Shown here piece by piece: positions 35,997-44,218 of a DNA stretch of 64,000 bases; position 1 is the stretch's first letter, and each line of letters begins with the position of its first letter. The stretch lies in assembly GCF_009742725.1 (NCBI RefSeq), contig NZ_WPHG01000002.1, forward strand, positions 248,001 through 312,000, written 5' to 3'. The translations under genes were made by a program, and so were the position numbers. The stretch is from Nitratireductor arenosus (GTDB lineage Bacteria; Pseudomonadota; Alphaproteobacteria; Rhizobiales; Rhizobiaceae). Below the pieces are notes generated by a model. It was not told the DNA's origin, did not search any database, and saw nothing but the letters and a program-made list of their open reading frames with translations.

Positions 35997-36020
35997 CGAG
36001 GTTTGTGCACACCGCCTGCA

Positions 36021-36046
36021 AAGGCCGGGCTCTGTCCGGCCTTTTA
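36021..36046 (+). terminator. intrinsic terminator after the small exported protein
   Basis: AAGGCCGG (36021-36028) pairs perfectly with CCGGCCTT (36036-36043) around GCTCTGT, and the 3' arm runs into CTTTTAT. This is a typical rho-independent terminator. Confidence 0.85.
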
Positions 36047-36206
36047 TCTTTCCGGCTAACCGCCTGTTAAGCCTGCGTTTCGAAAAGCCGCCCACGAGGG
36101 TGGTGTTACGGCTCGGATTCAACTTTCCGTAGGGCAAACCCGGCTAGACCTTCACGAGACGGCGCACCCGAAGACCGGCGCGCCCTGCTTGTGAAGGTTG
36201 CCTGAC

Positions 36207-37640
36207 ATGGACGCTCGCACCGATCGTACCGCCATTCCGCTGGCCGTCGACCTGGACGGAACGCTGATCGCGACGGATCTGTTGTGGGAAGGGCTTTTCC
36301 TGCTGCTGCGCCGGCACCCGCTCGCCTTCCTGCTTGTGCCGTTCTGGCTGCTTGGCGGACCCGCGCGGCTCAAAAACGAAATCGCGGCGCGTGTCGACAT
36401 CGATCCGGCGAGCCTGCCCTATCGCCAGGCGGTGACGGCGCGGCTTGCGGAGGAAAAGGCGGCCGGGCGCCGCATCATCCTGGCGACAGGCACGCCGCGA
36501 AAATTCGCGCAGGCGATCGCCGCGCATCTGGGCCTGTTCGACGATGTGCTGGCGACCGAGGACGGTGTTAACCTGACGTCGTCGCGCAAGCGCGCGCGGC
36601 TTGTCGAAATTTTCGGCGATGGCGGGTTCGACTATGTCGGCAACAGCCGCCACGACCTGCAGGTGTTCGGTGCCGCCCGCGAATCGATCGTGGTCGCGCC
36701 CGACCGCGCGGCCGCGCGCTGGCAAGCCGCCCACGGCTGCGACCTCGTGCCGGGCGAACGGCCCGACCTGCGCGCCGTCGTCAAGATGCTGCGCGTGCAT
36801 CAATGGCTGAAGAACACACTGATCGCGGTGCCGATGGTGCTGTCGCACGAATATCTTAATGTCGAGATGGTCGTGGCGTGCCTGATCGCCTTCTTCTCCT
36901 TCAGCACCGCCGCCTCGGCGATCTACATCATCAACGATTTCTTCGACCTTGCGCTCGACCGCAAACATCCCACCAAGTGCAACCGGCCGTTCGCGTCCGG
37001 GCGGCTGTCGATCCCGTTCGGGCTTGCCAGCATCGTCGTGCTGCTTGCAACCAGCGCCGTTCTGGCGGCGTTTCTCGACCCGCAATTCTGGCTGGTGCTG
37101 GCGGGTTATCTGGTCGCCACCACGGCCTATTCGGTGTCGCTCAAACGTATGCTTCTGATCGACGTGTTGACGCTCGCCGGTCTCTACACGATGCGCATCC
37201 TCGGCGGGGCGGCGGCCACGGGAACGGAAGTCTCGTTCTGGCTGCTTGCCTTCTCGATCTTCTTCTTCCTGTCGCTGGCGCTGGTCAAACGCTTCGTCGA
37301 ACTCGACGGTGGCGAACTGGAACGCGGCGTGCGTCTGGCCGGACGCGGCTACCGGGCCGAGGATATCGACATTATCGGCCAGTCCGGTGTCGCTTCGGGC
37401 TTCGCGGCGGTGCTGGTGCTGGCGCTCTATATCGATTCCGGCAGCGTGCGCGAACTCTACGGCGAGCCGTGGATGGTGTGGCCGCTGGCGCCGATCGTGC
37501 TCTACATCGTCATGCGCATCTGGGTGCTGGCGCGCCGCGGCGAGATGCATGAGGACCCGGTCGTGTTCATCATCCGCGATTGGCGCAGCCAGCTCGTCGC
37601 CGGCTTCGGGGCGTTGCTGCTGGTAGCGGCGAGCATGTGA
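36207..37640 (+). CDS. HAD hydrolase-UbiA prenyltransferase fusion (DPPR-synthase-like)
   Basis: Encodes 477 residues from the ATG at 36207. Residues about 15-190 form a HAD domain with the nucleophile motif AVDLDGTLIATD and later DYVGNSRHDLQVFG. From about residue 195 a UbiA membrane domain follows: RVHQWLKNTLIAVPM, NDFFDLALDRKHPTKCNRPF with the Mg-binding Asp pairs, and AYSVSLKR. In mycobacteria and in Azorhizobium NoeC, such UbiA enzymes transfer phosphoribose to polyprenyl phosphate. The fused HAD could remove the 5-phosphate to give polyprenyl-phosphoribose. The overlapping DprE1-like gene supports this reading. Confidence 0.8.
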   Translation: MDARTDRTAIPLAVDLDGTLIATDLLWEGLFLLLRRHPLAFLLVPFWLLGGPARLKNEIAARVDIDPASLPYRQAVTARLAEEKAAGRRIILATGTPRKFAQAIAAHLGLFDDVLATEDGVNLTSSRKRARLVEIFGDGGFDYVGNSRHDLQVFGAARESIVVAPDRAAARWQAAHGCDLVPGERPDLRAVVKMLRVHQWLKNTLIAVPMVLSHEYLNVEMVVACLIAFFSFSTAASAIYIINDFFDLALDRKHPTKCNRPFASGRLSIPFGLASIVVLLATSAVLAAFLDPQFWLVLAGYLVATTAYSVSLKRMLLIDVLTLAGLYTMRILGGAAATGTEVSFWLLAFSIFFFLSLALVKRFVELDGGELERGVRLAGRGYRAEDIDIIGQSGVASGFAAVLVLALYIDSGSVRELYGEPWMVWPLAPIVLYIVMRIWVLARRGEMHEDPVVFIIRDWRSQLVAGFGALLLVAASM

Positions 37641-38986
37641 TGAAAAACGGTCTGCAGAGTTTCGGACGGCCGAACGCGGCCCGGCAATCGTCCCTGACGT
37701 TCGATGAAGCGGCCGGGCTTCTGTCCTCCGGCGAGGCGAGGGCGCAAAGCCTGCTCGCCTTCGGCAATGGCCGCAGCTATGGCGACACCTGCCTCAACAG
37801 TTCCGGCCGGCTGGTCGACATGCGCCCGGCCGCGCGCATTCTGGCGTTCGATCCCGAGACGGGCATTCTGGAGGCCGAAGCCGGCGTGCTTCTGGCCGAC
37901 ATCATCGCCCACGCCGCCCCGCACGGATTCCTGCCGCCGGTGCTTCCGGGCACGCAATGGGTGACGCTGGGCGGTGCGATCGCCAACGACATTCACGGCA
38001 AGAATCACCATCGGCGCGGCACGTTCGGCTGCCATGTCGAGAGGCTTTCACTGCTGCGGTCCGACGGGCGCGCGCTCGAGTGCCGCTCGGACGCAAATGC
38101 AGACCTCTTCCGCGCCACCATCGGCGGCATGGGGCTGACCGGGCTGATCACCGGGGCTTCGATCCGGCTGATGCCGGTCGCCGCGCTCGATATCGAGCAA
38201 AAGGTGCGCCCGTTCGACCGGCTCGACGAGTATTTCGCGCTCGCGGAAGCGGTCGACGCGGCCAATGAATATGCGGTTGCCTGGATCGATCAGCTCGCCG
38301 CCGGCGTCAATGCCGGGCGCGGGCTTTTGTTGACCGGCAATCACGCCGACAGCGGGACGCTGCGCTACGATGTGCGCCAGGCGCGGCTGAAAGTGCCGTT
38401 CCAGCCGCCGCTCAACCTGCTCAACCGGCCGGCACTCAAACTGTTCAATGCGGCCTACCGGGCCAGGACGGCGCGCGGCAGCGGGCGGGTCAATGCGCGC
38501 GGCTTCTTTTTCCCGCTCGACGGCGTGGCGGACTGGAACCGGCTTTATGGGCCGCGCGGGCTGCACCAGCACCAAAGCGCCATCCCCATGGATACGGCGC
38601 GTGAGGCGGTTCCGGCCCTGCTGGCGGCAGCGCGCCGGGCCGGCCAGGGGTCTTTCCTGACCGTGCTCAAGCGCTTCGGCGACTTGCCGTCGCCGGGCCT
38701 GATGTCGTTTCCGCGCCCGGGCTACACGCTGACGCTCGATTTTCCCGATCTCGGCGCGCGCACCCTGTCGCTGCTTGCCGAGCTCGACCGCATCACCGTT
38801 GCGGCTGGCGGCGCGATCAATCCCTACAAGCACGCCTTGATGGCGCCGGACGTTTTCGCGGCCTCCTTTCCGGCCTGGCGGCGGGTCGAGGCGCTGCGCG
38901 ATCCGGCTTTCATGTCGGATTTCTGGCGGCGCACCGTGATCGACGGCCTGATCGCGCGCGAGTCGGCGCGCATGGCGGCGGAATAG
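37640..38986 (+). CDS. FAD-dependent DprE1-like oxidase
   Basis: Encodes 448 residues; the ATG overlaps the upstream stop (TGATG). The FAD-linked oxidase fold is clear: LLAFGNGRSYGDTCLN, GFLPPVLPGTQWVTLGGAI, NDIHGKNHHRRGTFGCHVE and GGMGLTGLITGASI. The phrase DIHGKNHH is a hallmark of DprE1, which oxidises decaprenylphosphoryl-ribose at C2 on the way to arabinose. The Cys of mycobacterial DprE1 targeted by covalent inhibitors cannot be placed with certainty by eye. The reductase partner DprE2 is not obvious; the SDR two genes on is a candidate. Confidence 0.82.
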   Translation: MKNGLQSFGRPNAARQSSLTFDEAAGLLSSGEARAQSLLAFGNGRSYGDTCLNSSGRLVDMRPAARILAFDPETGILEAEAGVLLADIIAHAAPHGFLPPVLPGTQWVTLGGAIANDIHGKNHHRRGTFGCHVERLSLLRSDGRALECRSDANADLFRATIGGMGLTGLITGASIRLMPVAALDIEQKVRPFDRLDEYFALAEAVDAANEYAVAWIDQLAAGVNAGRGLLLTGNHADSGTLRYDVRQARLKVPFQPPLNLLNRPALKLFNAAYRARTARGSGRVNARGFFFPLDGVADWNRLYGPRGLHQHQSAIPMDTAREAVPALLAAARRAGQGSFLTVLKRFGDLPSPGLMSFPRPGYTLTLDFPDLGARTLSLLAELDRITVAAGGAINPYKHALMAPDVFAASFPAWRRVEALRDPAFMSDFWRRTVIDGLIARESARMAAE

Positions 38987-39106
38987 ATAAAATTGGAAGA
39001 AAATATGGTTATCAATAAGTATATCTGTTTTTCATTCAGACAATCGAATGAGATTCACGATTATTTCTCATTTTGATATTATGTCCAGGATGGATGTGGT
39101 GGTGAC
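38987..39106 (+). promoter_or_regulatory. AT-rich intergenic segment with dyads
   Basis: A sharply AT-rich 120-base stretch splits the glycan locus. It contains AATGAGA (39047-39053) facing TCTCATT (39066-39072) with a 12-base spacer, and a nested AATCG/CGATT pair. Likely a promoter/operator for the downstream four genes, or a junction of a transferred block. Confidence 0.45.
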
Positions 39107-39538
39107 ATGAAATATATCGGCTTCATATTGTTTACGGTGATGACGAACGCCGCGGCCCAGCTCATGCTGAAACACGGCATGATGACGATGGGGCCGCTCT
39201 CCTTCGCCGGCGTCAATCCGATCCTCAAGATCCTGCAGATCGTGTTCAGCCCGTGGGTGTTCTTCGGGCTGCTGACCTTCGTGATCTCGATGGCGTCGCA
39301 TCTGTTCGTGCTGTCGAAGGTGGAGTTGTCCTTCGCCTATCCCTTCCTGAGCCTGGCCTATGTCGCGGTCGCAGTGTTTGCCTATTTCGTTTTCCGCGAG
39401 GATTTGAACGCGCTCAGGATCGCCGGCATCGCCTTCATCTGCGTCGGCACCGTGCTGATTGCCCAGAGCGGGCGGGCGCACGACGAGCCGGCCACCGTTT
39501 CTTCCCCGACCGTACAGACCAGCGAGTTGACCCGATGA
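39107..39538 (+). CDS. small EamA/SMR-type transporter (flippase-like)
   Basis: Encodes 143 residues. Four hydrophobic helices are visible, with the SMR/EamA-like start FILFTVMTNAAAQLMLKHGM and LSKVELSFAYPFLSLAYVAV. ArnE/ArnF and similar small proteins that flip lipid-linked sugars share this layout. A hydrophilic tail of about 25 residues follows the last helix. In this locus it could translocate a polyprenyl-linked pentose; a multidrug exporter is less likely. Its stop overlaps the next start. Confidence 0.75.
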   Translation: MKYIGFILFTVMTNAAAQLMLKHGMMTMGPLSFAGVNPILKILQIVFSPWVFFGLLTFVISMASHLFVLSKVELSFAYPFLSLAYVAVAVFAYFVFREDLNALRIAGIAFICVGTVLIAQSGRAHDEPATVSSPTVQTSELTR

Positions 39539-40542
39539 GACATGTGATTTTCGGCGGCGACGGATTCGTCGGCCGCCATCTTGCCCCGAAACTTCTGGCC
39601 GAGGGCCAGGAGGTAATCGTCGCCGATATCGTGCGCAGCGAGTTGCCGCATTACGGCCAGGCGCAGTTCGTCCATTGCGACGTGACCGACAAGGCCTCTG
39701 TCGCGGCCGTGGGGCTTAAGGCCGACGACATGGTCTACAATTTGTCGGCCAAGATGCTGTCGCCGATCCAGGTTCGGGCCAAGCGGCACGATTTCTTCTG
39801 GCCGGTCAATTACCACGGCACGGAAAACATCATCCAGGAAATGGATATCAGGGGCGCCGGCCGGCTGGTGCATTTCACCACCGACATGATCTACGGCCAT
39901 ACATTCGTGTGGCCGCAGACGGAAGATCACCCGGCCAATCCGCTCGGCGAATACGGGCTTTCCAAGCTGAAGACCGAGGAACTCGCCGCCGAATGGCGCA
40001 CGCGCGGCATGAAGATATCGCTGTTCAGGCCGCGTCTGATCATCGGGCCGGGCCGGCTCGGCATCCTGGAAAAACTGTTCAAGCTGGTCGATCTCAACCT
40101 GCCGGTGCCGATGATCGGGTCGGGCAAGAACCCCTACCAGTTCATCTCGGTATTCGACTGCGCCGAGGCTGCGAGGCTCGGCTGGAAGGCGGGCGTGCCC
40201 AACGAGGCCTATAATCTGGGCTCGCTCAACCCGCCGCCGGTGCGCAAGCTGCTCGGCGACCTGGTTCGCCACGCCGGTTCGAAATCCTTCCTGCTGCCGA
40301 CGCCGGGCTGGGCGGTCAAGCGCACGCTCGACTTCCTCGACCTGATCAATCTGCCGCTGATGGATCCCGAGCAATATCTGATCGCCGACGAGATGTGCGT
40401 GCTCGACGTGTCGAAGGGCGAGCGCGAGCTGGGCTGGGTGCCCGCATACAACGATGGCGACATGCTGATCGCCGCCTATGACGAATATCGCGCCAAGCGC
40501 GAGGGGCGCGCCGTGCCCGCAACCCTGCAGCCGGCGGAATAA
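39535..40542 (+). CDS. NAD-dependent epimerase/dehydratase (extended SDR)
   Basis: Encodes 335 residues; ATGA overlap with the upstream gene. The Rossmann start is MRHVIFGGDGFVGRHLAPKL (GGxGxxG). The catalytic Tyr and Lys are probably in GEYGLSKLKTEEL, with THR/SER upstream in HFTTDMIYG. It belongs to nucleotide-sugar epimerases and dehydratases. It could act on a nucleotide sugar for the GT-C-like enzyme, or stand in for DprE2 as the 2-keto reductase, though DprE2 is a shorter classical SDR. Confidence 0.8.
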   Translation: MRHVIFGGDGFVGRHLAPKLLAEGQEVIVADIVRSELPHYGQAQFVHCDVTDKASVAAVGLKADDMVYNLSAKMLSPIQVRAKRHDFFWPVNYHGTENIIQEMDIRGAGRLVHFTTDMIYGHTFVWPQTEDHPANPLGEYGLSKLKTEELAAEWRTRGMKISLFRPRLIIGPGRLGILEKLFKLVDLNLPVPMIGSGKNPYQFISVFDCAEAARLGWKAGVPNEAYNLGSLNPPPVRKLLGDLVRHAGSKSFLLPTPGWAVKRTLDFLDLINLPLMDPEQYLIADEMCVLDVSKGERELGWVPAYNDGDMLIAAYDEYRAKREGRAVPATLQPAE

Positions 40543-40553
40543 GGAACCAACAG

Positions 40554-42026
40554 ATGACCGTGATGGCCAAGCCTGAAATCAAGACCGCGCGCGCCATGGT
40601 GGACGCGCCCGAACTCGCCCCGGCAAAACTGCCCAAGCCGGAGCTTTTGTCGGTCGAGGACGCCAAGGCGCTCGACGTGCCGCGCATGACGGAACTGTTC
40701 AAGGCGCATCTCAATCCCGGTCAGCTTCATTTCATGAAGCTGCTCGGCTTCCACAAGGTGAAGATCGAGCGTGCCGAAGGCATGTATTATGTCGACCAGA
40801 ACGGTCGCAAGATCCTCGACTTCTTCGGCGGTTTCGGCTCGCTGGCCTTTGGCCACAACCACCCGCGCATCCTCGAGGCGCGCAAGAAGTTCCAGGACGA
40901 AAAGCGCCACGAGATCGCGATCGCCTTCATGTCGCAATATGCGGCCGCGTTCGCGCACAATCTCGCGCAGTGCTCGCCCGGCGATCTCGACATGGTGTTT
41001 TTGGGCTCGTCCGGGTCGGAAGCGATGGAAGCCGCCGTCAAGCTCGCCGAGCGCGCGGCCGGACCCAAGCGGCCGAAAATGGTCTATGCGGAGAACTCCT
41101 TCCACGGCAAGACCAAGGGCGTTCTGGCGATTACCGACGGCCAGCTCTACCGCGCCGATTTCCGTCTGCCGGGTGACAATGTGCGCGTCCCGTTCGGCGA
41201 CATCGACGCCATCGAGCGCGCCTTCCGGTCCGATCCCGAGATCGGTGCGATCGTGCTGGAGACGGTCCAGGGCGGTGGCGGCATCGTTCAGGCTCCGGCC
41301 GAATTCTGGGTCAAGCTCAGGGCGCTGTGCGATCAGTACGGGGTGATCTGGGTCGCCGACGAGGTGCAGTGCGGCTTCGGGCGCACCGGCCGCTTCTACG
41401 CCTTCGAGCATTACGGCGTCGTGCCCGACATCACCGCGCTCGCCAAATCGCTCGGCGGCGGCAAGACGGCGATGGCGGCAATGATCGCCCGCCGCGAAAT
41501 CTACATGAAGGCCTATGGGGCGCCGAAGACGGCGATGATCCATGCCGCGGCCACCTTTGGCGGCATCGGCGAGGCGTCGATCACCGCGATCGAGGCGATG
41601 AACATCCTTTACGACGAGGGGCTGATCGACAATGCCGCCGACACCGGCGCCTATCTGCTCGAAAGGCTGAACGCGCTGAAGGACAAATATCCCAAGATCA
41701 TCAAGGATGTGCGGGGCAGGGGTTTCATGGTCGGCCTGGAATTCCAGGATTTTTCGCGGACCCTGCCGATGGTGCTGCGGCCATTGGTCGGCGTGCTAGA
41801 CGACAAGCTCAAGGGCTCTTTGTCGGGCTTCGTCGGCGCGCTGCTTCTGCGCGACCACGACGTTCTGGTCGCCTTTACCGAATATAACCGCAACGTTATC
41901 CGGCTCGAGCCGCCGCTGATCTGCGGCCGCGAGCATGTCGACGCCTTCGTCGATGCGCTCGACACGTTGCTTGGTCGCGGCATCGTCGCGATCGTGAAGG
42001 ATTTCGTGAAAAGCCAGATGTCCTGA
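40554..42026 (+). CDS. class III PLP-dependent aminotransferase
   Basis: Encodes 490 residues, AAGGA upstream of the ATG. Class III motifs are present: GRKILDFFGGFGSLAFGHNHP, FLGSSGSEAMEAAVKLA, ENSFHGKTKGVL, VIWVADEVQCGFGRTG and the PLP lysine in ALAKSLGGGK. Ornithine- or GABA-type enzymes belong here. The 45-residue N-terminal extension and the long C-terminal part (FVGALLLRDHDVLVAFTEYNRN) are unlike basic metabolic members. Position between an epimerase and a GT-C-like gene suggests amination of a sugar or a lipid-linked polyol, but the substrate is open. Confidence 0.85.
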   Translation: MTVMAKPEIKTARAMVDAPELAPAKLPKPELLSVEDAKALDVPRMTELFKAHLNPGQLHFMKLLGFHKVKIERAEGMYYVDQNGRKILDFFGGFGSLAFGHNHPRILEARKKFQDEKRHEIAIAFMSQYAAAFAHNLAQCSPGDLDMVFLGSSGSEAMEAAVKLAERAAGPKRPKMVYAENSFHGKTKGVLAITDGQLYRADFRLPGDNVRVPFGDIDAIERAFRSDPEIGAIVLETVQGGGGIVQAPAEFWVKLRALCDQYGVIWVADEVQCGFGRTGRFYAFEHYGVVPDITALAKSLGGGKTAMAAMIARREIYMKAYGAPKTAMIHAAATFGGIGEASITAIEAMNILYDEGLIDNAADTGAYLLERLNALKDKYPKIIKDVRGRGFMVGLEFQDFSRTLPMVLRPLVGVLDDKLKGSLSGFVGALLLRDHDVLVAFTEYNRNVIRLEPPLICGREHVDAFVDALDTLLGRGIVAIVKDFVKSQMS

Positions 42027-42055
42027 GGACGCGGCGAGGGGCGGGGAGTTCTAAG

Positions 42056-43252
42056 ATGAACACAGCGCAACGGGCCGAGCGCAACAGCCCGATCGACTGG
42101 GCGCTCGGTGCGCCGGTCGTCGGGTCGCTGCTCGGCCGGCTCGCGACGAAGCCGGTCTTCGACCGTCTGGCGGCCGCCTTCATGGTGGTCGTCATCCTGG
42201 GGACCGCGCTCTACGCCTGGGTGCGGCCCGACTATAATTGGGACATGGTGGCCTATGTCGCCTCAGCGCTGGAAAACCGGCATACGGAGGCGGCGGACCT
42301 GCATCGCGAGACCTGGGCGGTGATCGAGCCCGGCGCGCGCGAATCACAGCTCTATCACCTGAAATTCAGCAATCCCTACAATCTGAACCAGTGGGAAAAT
42401 CCCGCAGATTTCCAGTCGCAACTGTCGATGTACCGGGTCAAAATCGCCTATATAGCACTGTTGCGTTGGCTCGAACCGCTGACCGGACTGGCGGCAGGCT
42501 CGATCCTGTTGTCGATCCTGCCGTCGATCGGGGTCGGGTTGTTGTGCCTGTGGTGGCTGGGGCGCAACGACGCCTGGCAGGCGGCGTTGTTTGCGATGCC
42601 GTTCCTGCTGGTGGCCGACTACACCCATATGACCACCGCGGTTACGCCGGACATGCTTTTGGCACTGGTGTCGCTGGCGGCGATCCTGCTTCTGGCTTCG
42701 GGGCGCGATCTGCCCGCCTACGGGCTGCTTTTCGCGTCGGTGCTGATCCGGCCGGACAATATCGTGCTGGTGTTCGCGCTGTTGATTGCGGCGGTGCTGT
42801 TTCGCTGGCGCGCCCTGCCGATGCTGGCCACTTTCGCCATTTCCCTTTTGACCGTCATCCTGGTCCAGAAACAGGGCGGCCATCCGGGCTGGTGGGCGCA
42901 TTTCTATTTTTCCTGCGTCCAGATCCAGAATTCGATGGCCGGCTTCGCGCCCGACTTCTCGATCGTCGACTTCGTTCGCGGTTATATGCGCGGCGTGCTC
43001 GTGGCGCTGATGCACAATGACTGGCCGGGCCTGTTGCTGGTGCTTGTCGCAGCCTGGGCGCTGCTGGCGCGCGCCGGGCGCATGACGCCGCGCACCAACA
43101 TGCTGGTGTTCGCGCTGGCGATCGGCACGCTGGGCAAATTCGCCAGCTTTCCGCTGCCCGACGACCGGTTCTATTTCGTCTTCACCGGCGGCATGGTCGT
43201 GCTTCTGGCGGCTCGCTGGCGGCCGCGCTTCGACCTGTCGCCGGACCGGTAG
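42056..43252 (+). CDS. multi-pass membrane protein, GT-C glycosyltransferase-like
   Basis: Encodes 398 residues with a GGGGAG ribosome site. About ten hydrophobic segments are present. After the first helix comes VRPDYNWDMVAYVASALEN, an Asp-containing extracytoplasmic loop like the catalytic loop of GT-C enzymes, which use polyprenyl-phosphate sugars. Overall similarity is low and I cannot name the family. In context it may transfer the pentose made by the HAD-UbiA and DprE1-like enzymes. It is the last gene of the plus-strand block. Confidence 0.6.
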   Translation: MNTAQRAERNSPIDWALGAPVVGSLLGRLATKPVFDRLAAAFMVVVILGTALYAWVRPDYNWDMVAYVASALENRHTEAADLHRETWAVIEPGARESQLYHLKFSNPYNLNQWENPADFQSQLSMYRVKIAYIALLRWLEPLTGLAAGSILLSILPSIGVGLLCLWWLGRNDAWQAALFAMPFLLVADYTHMTTAVTPDMLLALVSLAAILLLASGRDLPAYGLLFASVLIRPDNIVLVFALLIAAVLFRWRALPMLATFAISLLTVILVQKQGGHPGWWAHFYFSCVQIQNSMAGFAPDFSIVDFVRGYMRGVLVALMHNDWPGLLLVLVAAWALLARAGRMTPRTNMLVFALAIGTLGKFASFPLPDDRFYFVFTGGMVVLLAARWRPRFDLSPDR

Positions 43253-43294
43253 TCTCGCCGGCTCGACCGCGGCCGCGATATGCGCCAAGACCGA

Positions 43295-44212
43295 TTACAT
43301 GCTTTCGGCGATCGTGGCGGCGATCGCCGCCGAAGCCGCCGACATGGTCAGCGCAATCGGCAGCCATTTGCGCTGCGGGCCGTCGCCAATGGTGAAGAAG
43401 TTGAGGGGAAACAGGTGCCGGTGGGCGGCGGCCGGCGTTTCGGCGCGCGGCGCCGGCATGAAGCATTCCTCGTCGAACCAGCTCCAGTCGTCGGCCCACG
43501 TCCAGCAGCCGTGCTTCTTGTAGATGTCGGCGACTTCCTGCGCGAACGCCTTGTCGGTCGGCAGGCGGACGTAGGATTCGGGAGCGTCGGTGAAATAGCG
43601 CATGGCGAGCGGCAGGGCCCGTTCCGTGCAGTAGTTCGACATCCACAGCTTGAAGCCGATCTTGTCCCGTAACAGTTGCAGCGCGCGGAAGACCTGGATG
43701 TGCTCCTCGTGCCCGTATTCTCCCCAAGGGTTGTGGGTGAAGACGTTCATGTCCGGCCTGAGCCGGGTTTCCAGCGCCGCGCAGATGCGCGTGAAGTTTC
43801 TCGCGTAAAGTTCAGCCGTGCTCGACGAGGCAATGCGGCCGCCATCGATGGCGCGCAACGCGGAGAGCGATTTGCGGGCCAATCGCGTGGCTTCGCGCTT
43901 GCCGACCTCGATGCCCAAGCCGATGCCATGTTCCGTCAGCACCGGATCGCGCCAGTCGGCGCAGCCATATGCACCGGATTCGGCGATGTCCAGGCATGTC
44001 ACGTTCGCACGTGGATAGTCGGCGATAGCCGCACTCCGCGCGCCGCCAAGGCCTGGTTGGGCCCAGAAGTCGCGATAAACGATGACGACCTCGTCAACAT
44101 CGCGCAGGATCGAGCTGAACCACAGGAGTTCATCGTCGGGATGCGCCCCGATCACGACCGAATTCTTCAAAAACGGATGTCGCCCGCCCATTGTCCCTTC
44201 AACTTTGGCCAT
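43295..44212 (-). CDS. PIG-L (LmbE) family deacetylase
   Basis: Encodes 305 residues. The zinc-binding motif SVVIGAHPDDELLWFSSI is the PIG-L signature, with the third ligand His in THNPWGEYGHEEHIQVF. The family removes N-acetyl groups from GlcNAc-linked lipids or thiols. The stop of the GNAT gene is six bases before this start, so the two form an operon that converges on the GT-C-like gene. The pair could edit acylation of the glycan made by the locus. Confidence 0.85.
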   Translation of the reverse strand: MAKVEGTMGGRHPFLKNSVVIGAHPDDELLWFSSILRDVDEVVIVYRDFWAQPGLGGARSAAIADYPRANVTCLDIAESGAYGCADWRDPVLTEHGIGLGIEVGKREATRLARKSLSALRAIDGGRIASSSTAELYARNFTRICAALETRLRPDMNVFTHNPWGEYGHEEHIQVFRALQLLRDKIGFKLWMSNYCTERALPLAMRYFTDAPESYVRLPTDKAFAQEVADIYKKHGCWTWADDWSWFDEECFMPAPRAETPAAAHRHLFPLNFFTIGDGPQRKWLPIALTMSAASAAIAATIAESM

Positions 44213-44218
44213 AGTCTT

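Noticed and set aside
33049-37550. Minus-strand frames of 508 and 468 residues opposite the MscS and UbiA genes
   Set aside because: Both are antisense shadows; the plus-strand genes carry clear membrane and catalytic motifs.
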